Virus record (IMG/VR): IMGVR_UViG_3300030098_006630
Location: 33,176 to 97,175 of that record
DNA: 64,000 nt
Origin: a virus
Direction: 5' to 3' (one strand)
Made by a program: the position numbers and the translations under genes. The notes under the pieces were generated by a model that did not search any database, was not told where the DNA came from, and saw nothing but the letters and a program-made list of their open reading frames with translations. Of this stretch, positions 36,001 to 44,801 are shown piece after piece. Position 1 is the stretch's first letter; the number at the start of each line of letters is the position of its first letter.

Positions 36001-36732
36001 AAACAACTGGTTATTTTAAATTCCAACACTAACATCGGAAGTATACAAAATAATTTAAATTTCCAAACAAATACGCTTACTATGGCAGATATAGATGAAG
36101 GTGCTACACGCTTGGACACTGCCGATGCACGAAAACTTGAAAAGCAATTTGGTATTTGGATGAATTATTTTAACTTGGTCAAAGTCCAAGTATTTACAGG
36201 GTTTCAATGGTCCCAAGCAGGCGGCACTGACTATGTGATGCAAAATGTATTTGTAGATATGACACCAGAGCACTTTACAATGATTAAGAACTCTAATATG
36301 CGAGTAGTGTGTCGCCTAACTCCTTATGTTAATGAGCTTTTAGACATCACCACTGACAACACCTTGTCTCTTCCTATTTTTGATCAGTATTTTATTATCG
36401 AAAGCGGACCCAGCACGGCTGTTAAAACAGCAGCTCAAAACTTAGCTAGTATGACAAGGCTCCTTAATACCATGTCATCTCACATAGATGCGCTAGAAAC
36501 ACCGCCGGATTATGTCAATACCGGAGGGTTCTATGGAGGCGGAATAGGTGGCAACAAGCCTGACCATGCCTACACAAGCATTCCAGATGGTTTTACTGCA
36601 CCAGGACCCGACTCTACATCGAAGAAGCTTGGATATAACACTTCTCCAGGAAATCCAGGATTAAATAAGAGAGGAAAAACTTTTAAAAATTTCCCCGATT
36701 CAGAACTCAAGCCCAAATGGGGCTCTTACTAG
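33088..36732 (+). CDS. Large virion structural protein (1214 residues), unrecognised
   Basis: The start is ATG 33088, overlapping the previous TGA and preceded by AGGAGA at 33073-33078. An in-frame TTG two codons earlier is less likely. No known domain is visible. The N-terminus has VFVTRIILTESGGSTTTRG. The C-terminal part contains WMNYFNLVKVQVFTGFQWSQ and ends in a Gly/Pro-rich, probably disordered tail from about residue 1145. The position in the tail module implies a virion component. Confidence 0.6.
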   Translation: MTVPVTNDQLIGDFLPKVFVTRIILTESGGSTTTRGDNPHIDIRIPSNIPKLDKDGNLTEKEKDYAWTMAKLEQSFRGLAEDEKTTLSTYGMSSNQENLPLSARIDLNFKDSIENNLLGTWFNNEDLKKMVKVKVIACCTSIASEQIQATILKIKSGEDNISTLDSAIQSSQSIISQSFTLAEGGGAWQGNIITQSNYDTESEQTTYDIRSSLQFKLNKPNINHLTFFVVPYVDREILQNSFNPPLQLDSVDSSLFFGDCRVEPVIQNGDTVSTGTVYYDSSGNLYLGYVNWMGNDEIPNSPLFPYAATTGALLESRDITNTVIQDFRQQNLTKKIHVDFSDAKKNLNVSGFTKKQFFNDKLDNSNLFYTPVMSTRSPKGDVKLCFGINLEWFLRTNSPYGKLWDNMTPDQKDNLFNSKLFKDVSLIRRRVKGIDDERLLDANTPITVVTTADSLNSLAESQQSNVNKSSILTRISIDHFIKDKSNKKFVYFSARDADINNQGPGYYQYGLRYTFDDSILKTVQNLTLALQQDFKVYRQLVYTSRNPKYYDVYTNSFNKAFGSEAANWLGVVPVMLANFVLLRNILTGDHMNGGIINSQTALIMINLLNITSPKTGSPQGMEFLLNLVDELLSLTTELFEIKSIANTSQGFRTPSPSSPQKHVKSITREVYFSSAMGGIVDTTMDKNLGYDFLWKTDSEGFLKNTGIGGNIKVNRTSPQGLSSFSYDYFTERTKQETEKYFTSDQLELNLMLPKLENKKIQTDLESQRYTFLSPSLVQTPQLGFIPVLSNGSNKIEYDRLNTLYTEIIKRRLNDLDSGFKVDKKELKFLSQNDKEQKYQLEQIISLKGGTVVSTDRGGAELFGLLNPPTEEGQNISFNNLGSPLGPSQTEIQEQSNFETLGSGVPPVDESSSDLLQETNYNDALLGLTIVDAHGGMNELNKFTNRINGGGRNKNEIPYVTLEDLVPLPNQLKQLVILNSNTNIGSIQNNLNFQTNTLTMADIDEGATRLDTADARKLEKQFGIWMNYFNLVKVQVFTGFQWSQAGGTDYVMQNVFVDMTPEHFTMIKNSNMRVVCRLTPYVNELLDITTDNTLSLPIFDQYFIIESGPSTAVKTAAQNLASMTRLLNTMSSHIDALETPPDYVNTGGFYGGGIGGNKPDHAYTSIPDGFTAPGPDSTSKKLGYNTSPGNPGLNKRGKTFKNFPDSELKPKWGSY

Positions 36733-36757
36733 GCACTAGCCAGAAAAGGACTGCTAA

Positions 36758-39592
36758 ATGGCAACAAAACTTCAACAAACCCCTCTTCAAAGAGTATATA
36801 TCGAAGCAGACAATACGAACCTTGTTGATGCTCAGAACACGGACAACAATGTTCAAACCCTCACACTTGGCAGTGTTATAGCCGGCGATCCTTTCCGTCA
36901 AGATGCAAATATCTTCTGGACTCAACGAAAATTAGTACCCAACCCGGCGGAAAGAAATAATAAATATGTTTACGATCCCGATGGTCACTTAAGCTTAATT
37001 TCTACTCCTCAATATTCTCTTTCAACAACAAATAATAAAGAATTTTGTATACGAAGCCGCGCTCTCGCCGGGAAAAAAGTTTATTTTAGACCTGTGACAG
37101 TTGCTCAAGACGAAGCGATGTGGTCCATGAATGGAACAAGCCTTCCTACTAAAACGGAACAATATCGAGTTTATGTGCCAAACACTTCTGATTATACTAT
37201 GCCAAAACTCAATGAATCATTACAAGGCACGACCAGTTTTTTAATAAATAACGCCTCGCAGACTTTACAAGTTCAGTGGTGGGAACAATGGATTAATTTT
37301 AATTTTCCTCAAGGTTCTTTTTACAAAGATCATTATTTTTCTATGGATCTTCCTACGCCTAAAGACATATCTTCATTTGTTCCTAATCAAAACTTTGTTC
37401 ATATTAAGACAAATTATAATTTTTATTTTGAAGAATATGAAGATGCCATTGCGATGGATGAAGTTCCTGAAGTTTTATTGCCGAACCTCTACACTTATAT
37501 GTATGTGTCGGACTGGAATTATGATGTTAATCAAGCTAATTGGGAAGAAACGAAGTTTAAATATTTAAGTCCATTTATAAATCACGCTACGTTTGGCGGG
37601 TTACTCCCCACAGATAACGTGATTTCTATTTATGCAGAAGCAGGGCTTCCAAACGCTCCTATGTCGCTGGAGCCTTTAGGTTCTATTAATAGATACTTTG
37701 ATACATGGTCTAAAACCGTAGGTGATTTTTATAATCCTAATTTTAAATTTGGCGAGGCAATTCAAACAGAAGTTCTTGATGAAGTTGTACAAGATTTTGA
37801 TAAAATTGCCTTTGCGGAAGATTCCTACAAGACCACATTTAAGCATAATAGAGTTGCTAAACAGTTTCCTATGAATGTAGAAGTTACTTTTTCTACGGAT
37901 AATAGAAATAATTTTCTTAATATGTTGAAGCAGTCGAATCAATATGATAATTTACTTTTATATCTATTAAACAGCCCAGGAGAAACCAAAGAGGCTACAG
38001 TACTTGCTCAAGCAAATGCAAATACCTCTATCGTAACCGACATGGTAGAGTGGGATTTAACAAATTTTTTCAATGAAATAGACCCTATTTCTAATAAATT
38101 TAACAGCGTGTTGCAAAAAAAGCAAGACTTTGTTTATTTGGGTAAAAATGTGAGCCCTGCCCCCGAAAATCAATTTTTTAATCAATTAATGGCAATAGGC
38201 TTAAAAACAAAATTTAATAACTTTGCAAAAAAGCACACCAGAGGTTTCGAAGAAATATTAAACGGCGCAGAGGCTTACGAAGAGATAGTATTATATGAGA
38301 TGGAAAAATGGTCCTCTAACGTAAATGGTGAACCACAAGAGCTACTGCAACGCTTTTATCTTCCTAACGATGAAGACAAGATTCTAACTTTTTTTGACAC
38401 CCAGGTAAAATATGCTAAGTTTTATGTTTATAAAATGTATGCCTATAAGTTAGTTATCGGCTCGATGTATTCTTACAATCAAAGCTCCGTATCATCTCTA
38501 TCAAGTCCCTCTATTGGTGACGCCGGTTCTTATGGGAATGATCCTTTGGCAGGCGGCGGCTCTCCTCTTGATAGTCCAATTGCTTATTCTTCTGATACAG
38601 CTCAGCTAGGGAGCGCTAATCTTAGCGTAGAGATAACTCCTTCTCCAAAAATAATAAAAGTCCCTTATTACAACGCAGGACCTCCTCCTGTTTTTAGAAC
38701 TACGGGAGATGCTTACAGTCTTATCACTGGAGAACCAATAAACAATCAAGTCGAACATCAGACAACATATGTTTTAGATGATCCTCCTCTCGCACCAGAA
38801 ATAGAGATTGTTCCTTTAATGGAAGATAGACGAGATATCATTATCAATATTAGAGATACAATTGGACAAAGTATTGATACGCCCAAGCCCATCAACACCC
38901 CTGGTGGATTTAAAAATTTCAACGATACTACCATATTTAAACTTATTGCGACAGTACAGAAAAAAAATGAAGATAACATATCTTTAGAACAAGCACAAAA
39001 AATAATCACAGATTCTTCATTCTATACTATAAATTTTTCATCTGACGAACCAGCTAAAGAATTCCAAGTATTTAGAACTAAAACCAAGCCTGTTATTTAT
39101 CAGAATTTCTCTGATTCTTTATACGAAACTGTTTCCGGTCCAAATGGCTCTACTAAGGTAAGATTAAATTACAATGAAAAAAATTATTTTGTTTTTAGAA
39201 CTGTAGATAATCATGGTAAGTTTTCTAACCCTACCGATGTCTATGAAGTAGAAATTAAAGAAGATAGTGGAATTTCTTACCCGGTTATAAGAGCGTTCAA
39301 CTTGCTTACTGAAAATGCTAAAACTTCTAAAACAAAATATGTCTTTTCCTTGGCGGGACGAAAGTTTATTTACCTCAAGCCTGCTTTTGAACAGTGGGAC
39401 ATGACAGAAAAATATAACGAAGCAGATTACAACAGTGCCTTTGATATACCAAATTTTTCGCTCGGTACATCCAAAGAATCAGTTTTTCAAGAAAACAGAA
39501 AATTTAAAATTCGCTTAACATCTAAAAAGACTAATAGGAAAATAGATATTAATGTTTCTTGTAAACAAAAGAATAAAAAAGTAATACAATAA
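36758..39592 (+). CDS. Large virion structural protein with a C-terminal FN3-like region
   Basis: A 944-residue protein. Most of it is unrecognised, and aromatic-rich. A Gly/Ser-rich linker lies near residues 585-625 (SIGDAGSYGNDPLAGGGSP). Downstream, around residues 680-850, a pattern such as EFQVFRTKTKPVIYQNF and FVFRTVDNHGKFSNPTDVYE resembles fibronectin-type III or similar Ig-like beta-sandwich modules common on phage surfaces. No promoter or strong ribosome binding site is evident in the 25-base gap before it. Function is inferred from location only. Confidence 0.58.
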   Translation: MATKLQQTPLQRVYIEADNTNLVDAQNTDNNVQTLTLGSVIAGDPFRQDANIFWTQRKLVPNPAERNNKYVYDPDGHLSLISTPQYSLSTTNNKEFCIRSRALAGKKVYFRPVTVAQDEAMWSMNGTSLPTKTEQYRVYVPNTSDYTMPKLNESLQGTTSFLINNASQTLQVQWWEQWINFNFPQGSFYKDHYFSMDLPTPKDISSFVPNQNFVHIKTNYNFYFEEYEDAIAMDEVPEVLLPNLYTYMYVSDWNYDVNQANWEETKFKYLSPFINHATFGGLLPTDNVISIYAEAGLPNAPMSLEPLGSINRYFDTWSKTVGDFYNPNFKFGEAIQTEVLDEVVQDFDKIAFAEDSYKTTFKHNRVAKQFPMNVEVTFSTDNRNNFLNMLKQSNQYDNLLLYLLNSPGETKEATVLAQANANTSIVTDMVEWDLTNFFNEIDPISNKFNSVLQKKQDFVYLGKNVSPAPENQFFNQLMAIGLKTKFNNFAKKHTRGFEEILNGAEAYEEIVLYEMEKWSSNVNGEPQELLQRFYLPNDEDKILTFFDTQVKYAKFYVYKMYAYKLVIGSMYSYNQSSVSSLSSPSIGDAGSYGNDPLAGGGSPLDSPIAYSSDTAQLGSANLSVEITPSPKIIKVPYYNAGPPPVFRTTGDAYSLITGEPINNQVEHQTTYVLDDPPLAPEIEIVPLMEDRRDIIINIRDTIGQSIDTPKPINTPGGFKNFNDTTIFKLIATVQKKNEDNISLEQAQKIITDSSFYTINFSSDEPAKEFQVFRTKTKPVIYQNFSDSLYETVSGPNGSTKVRLNYNEKNYFVFRTVDNHGKFSNPTDVYEVEIKEDSGISYPVIRAFNLLTENAKTSKTKYVFSLAGRKFIYLKPAFEQWDMTEKYNEADYNSAFDIPNFSLGTSKESVFQENRKFKIRLTSKKTNRKIDINVSCKQKNKKVIQ

Positions 39593-39611
39593 GAAAAGTT
39601 AGAAAATTCAA

Positions 39612-39630
39612 TAAAAAACACTATTTATAG
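39612..39630 (+). promoter_or_regulatory. Intergenic box ACTATTTATA, candidate late promoter
   Basis: It lies in the 85-base gap before the gene at 39678, 58 bases upstream of its start. Read on the + strand it is AT-rich DNA followed by ACTATTTATA. Read on the - strand it contains a perfect TATAAATA, the T4 late octamer. The box recurs at 44510, 55626 and 63039. It is followed by an inverted repeat, ATTTAT-AGAA-ATAAAT. Orientation is unresolved. Confidence 0.4.
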
Positions 39631-39677
39631 AAATAAATGAGTATCCAAATGCCACCAAGAGATAGAGGAGTACAACA

Positions 39678-40631
39678 ATGGGTTTCTTAGATAATTCAGG
39701 TGACATCATCCTTGACGCAGTTTTGACAGACGAAGGTCGTATGCGTCTAGCTAGAGGCGATGGCAGTTTTAAAATTGTAAAATATGCGCTTGGAGATGAT
39801 GAAATAAATTATAAACTTTATGATAAAAACAATGCAAGTGGGTCTGCCTATTATGACTTACAAATTCTACAAACTCCTGTTTTAGAAGCTTTTACTAATA
39901 ACGTCTCTTCTATGAAGTCTAAATTAATGTCAATGACAAAGAATAATCTTCTTTATCTCCCGGTTATTAAATTAAATCGTCTTAATGACAGTAGTCAAAT
40001 GTTCGATGCTAACACTTTTTTGATTCTCGTGGACTCAACAACAGAAGATAAGTTCAAGTCAACTAATGGAGATTCGTTTCCAAAAGGAATTTTATTCGGA
40101 CAGACATTAGATTCCGACTCACATATTCTTCTCGAACAAGGGCTAGATACAATTGAAATACCCCAATCAGTCGCCCTGGATTCTGACTTGGTTGAAACTC
40201 AATATATCTTAGAAATGGACAATCGCTTTGGAAAACCTGCCAAAGCAGGGACGGCGAATATTCAAATTGCTCAACAGTCTTTTGTCGATGATGATCAAAT
40301 CGCAAGCTATTACTTCTCCTTAGCTAACAACGCTGACTATGTGAGTGATAGTTGGACAGGTAAAGCTGACCCACCTCCCGGCGGAGTCCCCGCTAATACC
40401 AATTCTATTCGCGGACCACAAGGTACGCAGTTTAAGTTTGAAATTGCTTCGTCATTAGATTTGGCAACGAGCACTTACTTGTTCGATCAATTAGGCACTA
40501 GCACTACGATTAACGTTAATTCAACCGATATATCGTGCTTAGTGCTTGATAGCACCATTAGAGTTATGGGAGCTACAACCGGATATACGGTTGACATCCC
40601 TGTTAGATATGTTAAATATACCGCAAGTTAG
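39678..40631 (+). CDS. Tail/baseplate structural protein with conserved N-terminal module
   Basis: A 317-residue protein preceded by a strong GAGGAG site. It opens with SGDIILDAVLTDEGRMRLAR and FKIVKYALGDDEINYKLY, a module also present at the start of the protein at 32036. The rest is beta-rich with a Gly/Pro linker near residue 235 (GKADPPPGGVPANT). No enzyme motif is seen. It heads a group with two paralogous structural genes downstream and is preceded by a promoter-like box, so it may begin a transcription unit. Confidence 0.62.
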   Translation: MGFLDNSGDIILDAVLTDEGRMRLARGDGSFKIVKYALGDDEINYKLYDKNNASGSAYYDLQILQTPVLEAFTNNVSSMKSKLMSMTKNNLLYLPVIKLNRLNDSSQMFDANTFLILVDSTTEDKFKSTNGDSFPKGILFGQTLDSDSHILLEQGLDTIEIPQSVALDSDLVETQYILEMDNRFGKPAKAGTANIQIAQQSFVDDDQIASYYFSLANNADYVSDSWTGKADPPPGGVPANTNSIRGPQGTQFKFEIASSLDLATSTYLFDQLGTSTTINVNSTDISCLVLDSTIRVMGATTGYTVDIPVRYVKYTAS

Positions 40632-40642
40632 AGGAAAAATGA

Positions 40643-41866
40643 ATGGCTACCGTATTTAAAACACTTACAAACAACGATATTACCACTACTAGAACGCTTC
40701 TGCACGAAGCTATTCCTATTACTGGAAGTATCATTTCAGGCACGTACAATGCTGCTGGCGCAGTGGCGCTGGGCTCAGAAGCTAATATTAAAACCTATTC
40801 CCACGGTATGTTTGAATCGGTGTATGATTATCCTTACCTAAGCTCATCAGCAAATCATATTATCGACATTACGCTTGGGTATTCTACCTCTTCTGCTGAA
40901 AATGACGCCGATAACACTCAAAACAGTAAAAAAATTAATATCTATACCGAACTTGCTCAAGTTTTGGCTGGCTATAATACCGACAATAATATTTTAAGAT
41001 TCGATGAAGATGGAAATATTTCAGACGGCGGAACAAAAATTGATGAATGTTTCTTTTTGAACTTTTCACGCCTCCTCGCTAAAGATGAAATTAAAAAAGG
41101 ATCTTTTAACCTTGAATTAGGTGTGGGGGCTCCTTTTCAAGAAAACCCCGCCAGCCAATATACAATGCAAAGTAGAATCTTAATTACAGACTATAGTGGA
41201 ACCTCGGGTTATAAAGTCAACTCCCCCGCAGGAGAATACGGCATTCTTTATGCTACAGGCGCTGCTATACAAGGAGTAACTGATTTGACCACAACTCTTG
41301 GTCCACTCTGGACGGGAAGTGCGACGGTTAACGATGCTTTTAACGACGACGGTAGAGTTGCGGTTGGACTTCTCTATTACCAAGCTGGTATAGCGGTTGT
41401 ATCCGGCTCTGTTTTTAATGGAAATCAAATCGGAGGAATTTTAGATCCCGTCTTGTGCTCCTCTTCTTATCTAGGCTCTAATACATACGGCTCTCCTTTG
41501 GCAGGTGACACGAACACTCAAGGCGGCGGATTTTATTCAGTGACGGGAACATCAATCAATGCTATGTCCAACGCTATTAGAAATCGTATTTATAATGTAT
41601 CCTTCAACAATACTACAGAGTTAAATTCTACGATTTACTTCTGCCGTGCGAACCACAATGATTTTAATTACAGCACCAACCCCACTTACCTGGCGGAAAG
41701 TAAAATAAGAGTTAAAAACACCTCCACTGATAGTCCTGTCTCTTACGCTACAACGGTAGGGTTGTATTCCTCCGACAATGCACTTCTTGCGGTTGCTAAG
41801 CTTTCAGAGCCTTTGAAGAAAACTCCTGAAACAGAGCTTACCTTAAGAGTTAGACTGGATTATTAG
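40643..41866 (+). CDS. Structural protein, first of a paralogous pair
   Basis: A 407-residue Gly/Ser/Thr-rich protein with an AGAGGAAA site. Its C-terminal 90 residues (ANHNDFNYSTNPTYLAESK, then VGLYSSDNALLAVAKLSEP and a final RVRLDY) match the end of the next protein, including the spacing of the motifs. The N-terminus is different. The pair probably arose by duplication and may form alternating components of a tail structure or fibre. No known fold is assigned. Confidence 0.62.
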   Translation: MATVFKTLTNNDITTTRTLLHEAIPITGSIISGTYNAAGAVALGSEANIKTYSHGMFESVYDYPYLSSSANHIIDITLGYSTSSAENDADNTQNSKKINIYTELAQVLAGYNTDNNILRFDEDGNISDGGTKIDECFFLNFSRLLAKDEIKKGSFNLELGVGAPFQENPASQYTMQSRILITDYSGTSGYKVNSPAGEYGILYATGAAIQGVTDLTTTLGPLWTGSATVNDAFNDDGRVAVGLLYYQAGIAVVSGSVFNGNQIGGILDPVLCSSSYLGSNTYGSPLAGDTNTQGGGFYSVTGTSINAMSNAIRNRIYNVSFNNTTELNSTIYFCRANHNDFNYSTNPTYLAESKIRVKNTSTDSPVSYATTVGLYSSDNALLAVAKLSEPLKKTPETELTLRVRLDY

Positions 41867-41876
41867 GCGATATGTT

Positions 41877-43061
41877 ATGTCTTTATACAAGTTTGGTCGA
41901 AATGATGTATTTGTAACAAATATAAAGACCTATCCAAAAGCAAATTTTTTAATTTATTCGGGTTCTTATTATTACAACCATGAAGCCCCTCAATCAGGCA
42001 CATGGTCCGACCCGGTAACTAACGTACCAGTAGGTAATCTTAGCTTATATGAGTATAATGTTGATCGCCCTGCGAATCAATTTATCTATCCTTTTGTAAC
42101 CAAGCAAGGCACTCTTACAGCTTTTAAAACCATATCTAAAGACTCTTTCATGGGTTTTGATTATGGCGATGTTATATCTGGTAGTTATCCTCTATCTGCC
42201 ACTATAGATAGAAAATTTTATTTAGAGTATACAGGCAAGCTTCCTATACCTACAACGGATGCAACTTATCGTCCGCATGTGATGGCTTTGAGAAACATCC
42301 TTAATGACAACCGAAGATTAAGCCCGCGTTATGCATACTCCGCTTCTTTTGGGGATAAAGACACTCAAATGATGACGATGATAAGTATTCCGTCCATTTT
42401 CTACGGGTCATCGATCAAGCAAGGCTCTGTAGATCTCAAATTTTACACCACAGGTTCTTTGGCAGGACAACTTATTGACTATTATAAGAATGGAGAGTTA
42501 ATTCAATATTCTGGGTCGGTTTCCGAAAATGACGGAAAAGTGGCAGGAGTTGTCCTCTATAATCAAGGAATTATTCTATTGACCGGCTCGTGGGCTATAT
42601 CTGGACATCAAGACAAATATAGGAATAGCGCGACTGATTATAATGCTGCTTGGGTTTATTATGGAGCCTCGGGTTCGGCTGGGAATGACTATCTTAGAGA
42701 ATCCAGTTATACTTTAGACTTTGAAGGATCTCAAACAATCCCGAGTCTCACTATGTTTGCACATGCTAAAAAGCATCAACTGAACAACTCTTCTAATCCT
42801 ACCTTTGTGGTGAGCAGTTCGTATAATACCAACATTATCACTGGCTCATCTAAATATATGGAATATGACAAAGTAAAGGTTAAAAATATTGTTAGTAGCT
42901 CTTATAATAATTATAGCGCGAGCTTTGCTCGACAAACTTACATTTCTGAAATAGGGATATATGACGAAGACAGAAATCTTCTGGCAATTGCTAAATTGGC
43001 AAACCCTGTTAAGAAAACTGAAGAAAACGACTATACATTCAAACTTAAGATAGACATTTGA
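41877..43061 (+). CDS. Structural protein, second of a paralogous pair
   Basis: A 394-residue protein. Its C-terminal part (HAKKHQLNNSSNPTFVVSS, EIGIYDEDRNLLAIAKLANP, then FKLKIDI) is homologous to the preceding gene's end. The N-terminal half is Tyr/Ser-rich. The start has only a weak site (AGGCGA). Its stop codon overlaps the TTG start of the RuvC-like gene as TTGA, so late structural and nuclease genes appear to be translationally linked here. Confidence 0.62.
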   Translation: MSLYKFGRNDVFVTNIKTYPKANFLIYSGSYYYNHEAPQSGTWSDPVTNVPVGNLSLYEYNVDRPANQFIYPFVTKQGTLTAFKTISKDSFMGFDYGDVISGSYPLSATIDRKFYLEYTGKLPIPTTDATYRPHVMALRNILNDNRRLSPRYAYSASFGDKDTQMMTMISIPSIFYGSSIKQGSVDLKFYTTGSLAGQLIDYYKNGELIQYSGSVSENDGKVAGVVLYNQGIILLTGSWAISGHQDKYRNSATDYNAAWVYYGASGSAGNDYLRESSYTLDFEGSQTIPSLTMFAHAKKHQLNNSSNPTFVVSSSYNTNIITGSSKYMEYDKVKVKNIVSSSYNNYSASFARQTYISEIGIYDEDRNLLAIAKLANPVKKTEENDYTFKLKIDI

Positions 43062-43594
43062 TTTTAGCCTTAGACATTTCAACCAGCATCACAGGAATAA
43101 CAATACTTGAAAAAGATGGAACCCTTGTTTATAATGATGCATGGGATACAAGAAAATATAAGAACTTTTTCGAGAAGGTAGAGCATGTTGAAAAAAATAT
43201 TAATAAGCTTTGTAGCAAACCTTGGAGAATCGAGAGAGTATATATCGAGCAATCTCTCCAGTCTTTCAGATCTGGATTCTCGTCGGCTAAAACTTTGTCA
43301 ACTCTCGCTAGTTTTAATGGGGTGGTGTCATGGTTGGTATATCGAATATTGCAGATTGAACCACAATACCTAGCCGCAACCTCCGCCCGTAAATTGTGCG
43401 GGATTAAAGTTCCCCGAGGAACGAAAGCAAAGCAAGTTGTTATTCAACATATTTTAGATAATGTCCCTGAAATCGAAATAGAATACACAAAGCAAAACAA
43501 CGTGAAGCCTCATTGTTACGATAAGGCAGACAGTTGGGTTATTGCTAAAGCAGGACTTATTCAATGTCAACAGGAAGAAAAACAGCAATCATAA
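43058..43594 (+). CDS. RuvC-like Holliday-junction resolvase/RNase H-fold nuclease
   Basis: A 178-residue protein starting at TTG 43058. The carboxylates of the RuvC active site are visible: Asp6 in LALDISTSITG, Glu64 in VYIEQSLQSF, and Asp155 and Asp158 in CYDKADSW, with the DxxD spacing of RuvC. These enzymes cut four-way DNA junctions. T4 instead uses gp49 (endonuclease VII), which is an unrelated fold. A role in resolving branched replicative DNA before packaging is likely. It overlaps the primase gene by 31 bases. No convincing ribosome binding site precedes the TTG, so translation may depend on coupling to the upstream gene. Confidence 0.8.
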   Translation: MILALDISTSITGITILEKDGTLVYNDAWDTRKYKNFFEKVEHVEKNINKLCSKPWRIERVYIEQSLQSFRSGFSSAKTLSTLASFNGVVSWLVYRILQIEPQYLAATSARKLCGIKVPRGTKAKQVVIQHILDNVPEIEIEYTKQNNVKPHCYDKADSWVIAKAGLIQCQQEEKQQS

Positions 43595-44505
43595 GGGATA
43601 TTTTCGGAGACTGTTATGGCTCCGGTTCCGAAATGCTGTTTCACTGTCCTAAATGCGAACACCACAAGCGCAAGCTCTCTATCAATATAGAGAAAGATTG
43701 CTGGAAGTGTTGGGTTTGTGATTGGTCAGGACGAAACTTAACCAAGATTGTACGTCGCTTTGGTGATGTCTATCACAAAAAGAAATGGTCAGAACTTGTA
43801 AACAAAGTCGAACTTGCTTCTTTTGAAGAGAAAATGTTTGCCGTTGAGGAGCCAGAACCAGAACAAAGAGTTGAACTTCCACAAGAATTTAAGTCGCTAG
43901 CTAACAAGAATGTCCCTCGTTCAGCAGGACAAGCCTTGCGTTATTTGCGGGACAGAGGAATAAAAAAAGATGACATTATAAGATGGAAGATTGGTTACTG
44001 TGAAGAAGGCGAATTTGCCCGCCGCATCATCATACCATCCTTTTCTTTAAATGGACATAGCAACTACTTTATTGCCCGTTCCTACGATGGGCACTGGAAG
44101 AGATACCTAAACCCCAAGGCATCCCGTAACATCGTTTTTAACCACCTTTTCTTGGACTTTGAGGACGATTTAACAATAGTCGAGGGAGCATTTGACGCAA
44201 TCGTAGCAGGACCTAACGCAGTTCCTCTTTTAGGCTCGACCCTTCGCGAATCATCCAGGTTGTTTCAAGAGATTGTAAGAAACGATACAACAGTCTACAT
44301 GGCACTTGACCCTGACGCTTATAAGAAAGAGACCAAAATTATTGAATTGCTTCTTAAATATGGAATAGAGGTTTACAAAGTCGATTTAGCAGAGTATAAT
44401 GATGTAGGCGAGATGCCTCCTAGTGTCTTTGTCGAAAGAAAACAAAACTCTTCTCTTGTAGAAGATAAATTCTATTTACTTGCTGAAAGGTTGTTTTCCT
44501 TATAA
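43564..44505 (+). CDS. DnaG-type DNA primase
   Basis: A 313-residue primase. The N-terminal zinc ribbon is FHCPKCEHH with CWVCDWSG (Cys28, Cys31, Cys49, Cys52), followed by a TOPRIM core. TIVEGAFDAIVAG gives Glu207, and ALDPDAYK gives Asp249 and Asp251, the metal-binding residues of TOPRIM. It is shorter than bacterial DnaG (about 580) because it has no helicase-interaction domain, which is normal for phage primases. It makes RNA primers for lagging-strand synthesis. The helicase and polymerase are not in this window. Confidence 0.88.
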   Translation: MSTGRKTAIIRDIFGDCYGSGSEMLFHCPKCEHHKRKLSINIEKDCWKCWVCDWSGRNLTKIVRRFGDVYHKKKWSELVNKVELASFEEKMFAVEEPEPEQRVELPQEFKSLANKNVPRSAGQALRYLRDRGIKKDDIIRWKIGYCEEGEFARRIIIPSFSLNGHSNYFIARSYDGHWKRYLNPKASRNIVFNHLFLDFEDDLTIVEGAFDAIVAGPNAVPLLGSTLRESSRLFQEIVRNDTTVYMALDPDAYKKETKIIELLLKYGIEVYKVDLAEYNDVGEMPPSVFVERKQNSSLVEDKFYLLAERLFSL

Positions 44506-44519
44506 AACAACTATTTATT
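44501..44519 (+). promoter_or_regulatory. Intergenic box ACTATTTATT, candidate late promoter
   Basis: TATAAAACAACTATTTATT at 44501-44519 spans the end of the primase gene and the 35-base gap before the gene at 44541. It shares ACTATTTAT with boxes at 39620, 55626 and 63039. On the - strand the same site reads AATAAATAGT, close to the T4 late octamer. Confidence 0.4.
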
Positions 44520-44540
44520 TCAGATAAAAGAGGCATTTTT

Positions 44541-44801
44541 ATGAAAATTACATCATCCCGACTTAAAGAAATTATTAAAGAAGAAGTTGAACTAGCCCTA
44601 AAGGAAGCCTGGAAAGGAGATCCTGAGATCGACCAAACCGGAGAATACGCAGATAAATCAAAAGAAGAGCTTTGTAAGATGCGAGATGATTTAAAGAAAA
44701 AAGAAAAACGAACCAAAGCCCAATCTAAAAAACTTAGACAAATAAATTTTGCTTTGCGTTCTAAACAAAAAGGACCCAAGTTTGGAAAGGTAGATTGTTA
44801 A
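44541..44801 (+). CDS. Small basic protein with a putative capsid-targeting N-terminus
   Basis: An 86-residue, highly charged protein preceded by AGAGGC. It begins MKITSSRLKE/IIKEEV. The first ten residues end in Leu-Lys-Glu, which fits the (L/I)xE consensus of T4 prohead protease sites. T4 internal head proteins carry a ten-residue capsid-targeting peptide of the same design, beginning MKT and ending IAE. The rest is lysine-rich helix (DDLKKKEKRTKAQSKKLRQ) with a Gly/Lys tail. It could be packaged in the head and injected with the DNA. It is a tandem partner of the next gene. Function beyond that is unknown. Confidence 0.65.
   Translation: MKITSSRLKEIIKEEVELALKEAWKGDPEIDQTGEYADKSKEELCKMRDDLKKKEKRTKAQSKKLRQINFALRSKQKGPKFGKVDC
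44560..44589 (+). repeat. 30-base direct repeat, copy 1
   Basis: This stretch, from GACTTAAAGAAATTATT through GAAGTTG, is identical to 44821-44850. The copies are exactly 261 bases (87 codons) apart, in the same frame, at the same place in two adjacent genes. This suggests a tandem duplication of the gene start or recent gene conversion. Confidence 0.85.

Noticed and set aside
39637-39690. A 17-codon frame beginning ATGAGTATCC just before the gene at 39678
   Set aside because: It has no ribosome binding site and overlaps a well-supported start. It is best explained as chance.
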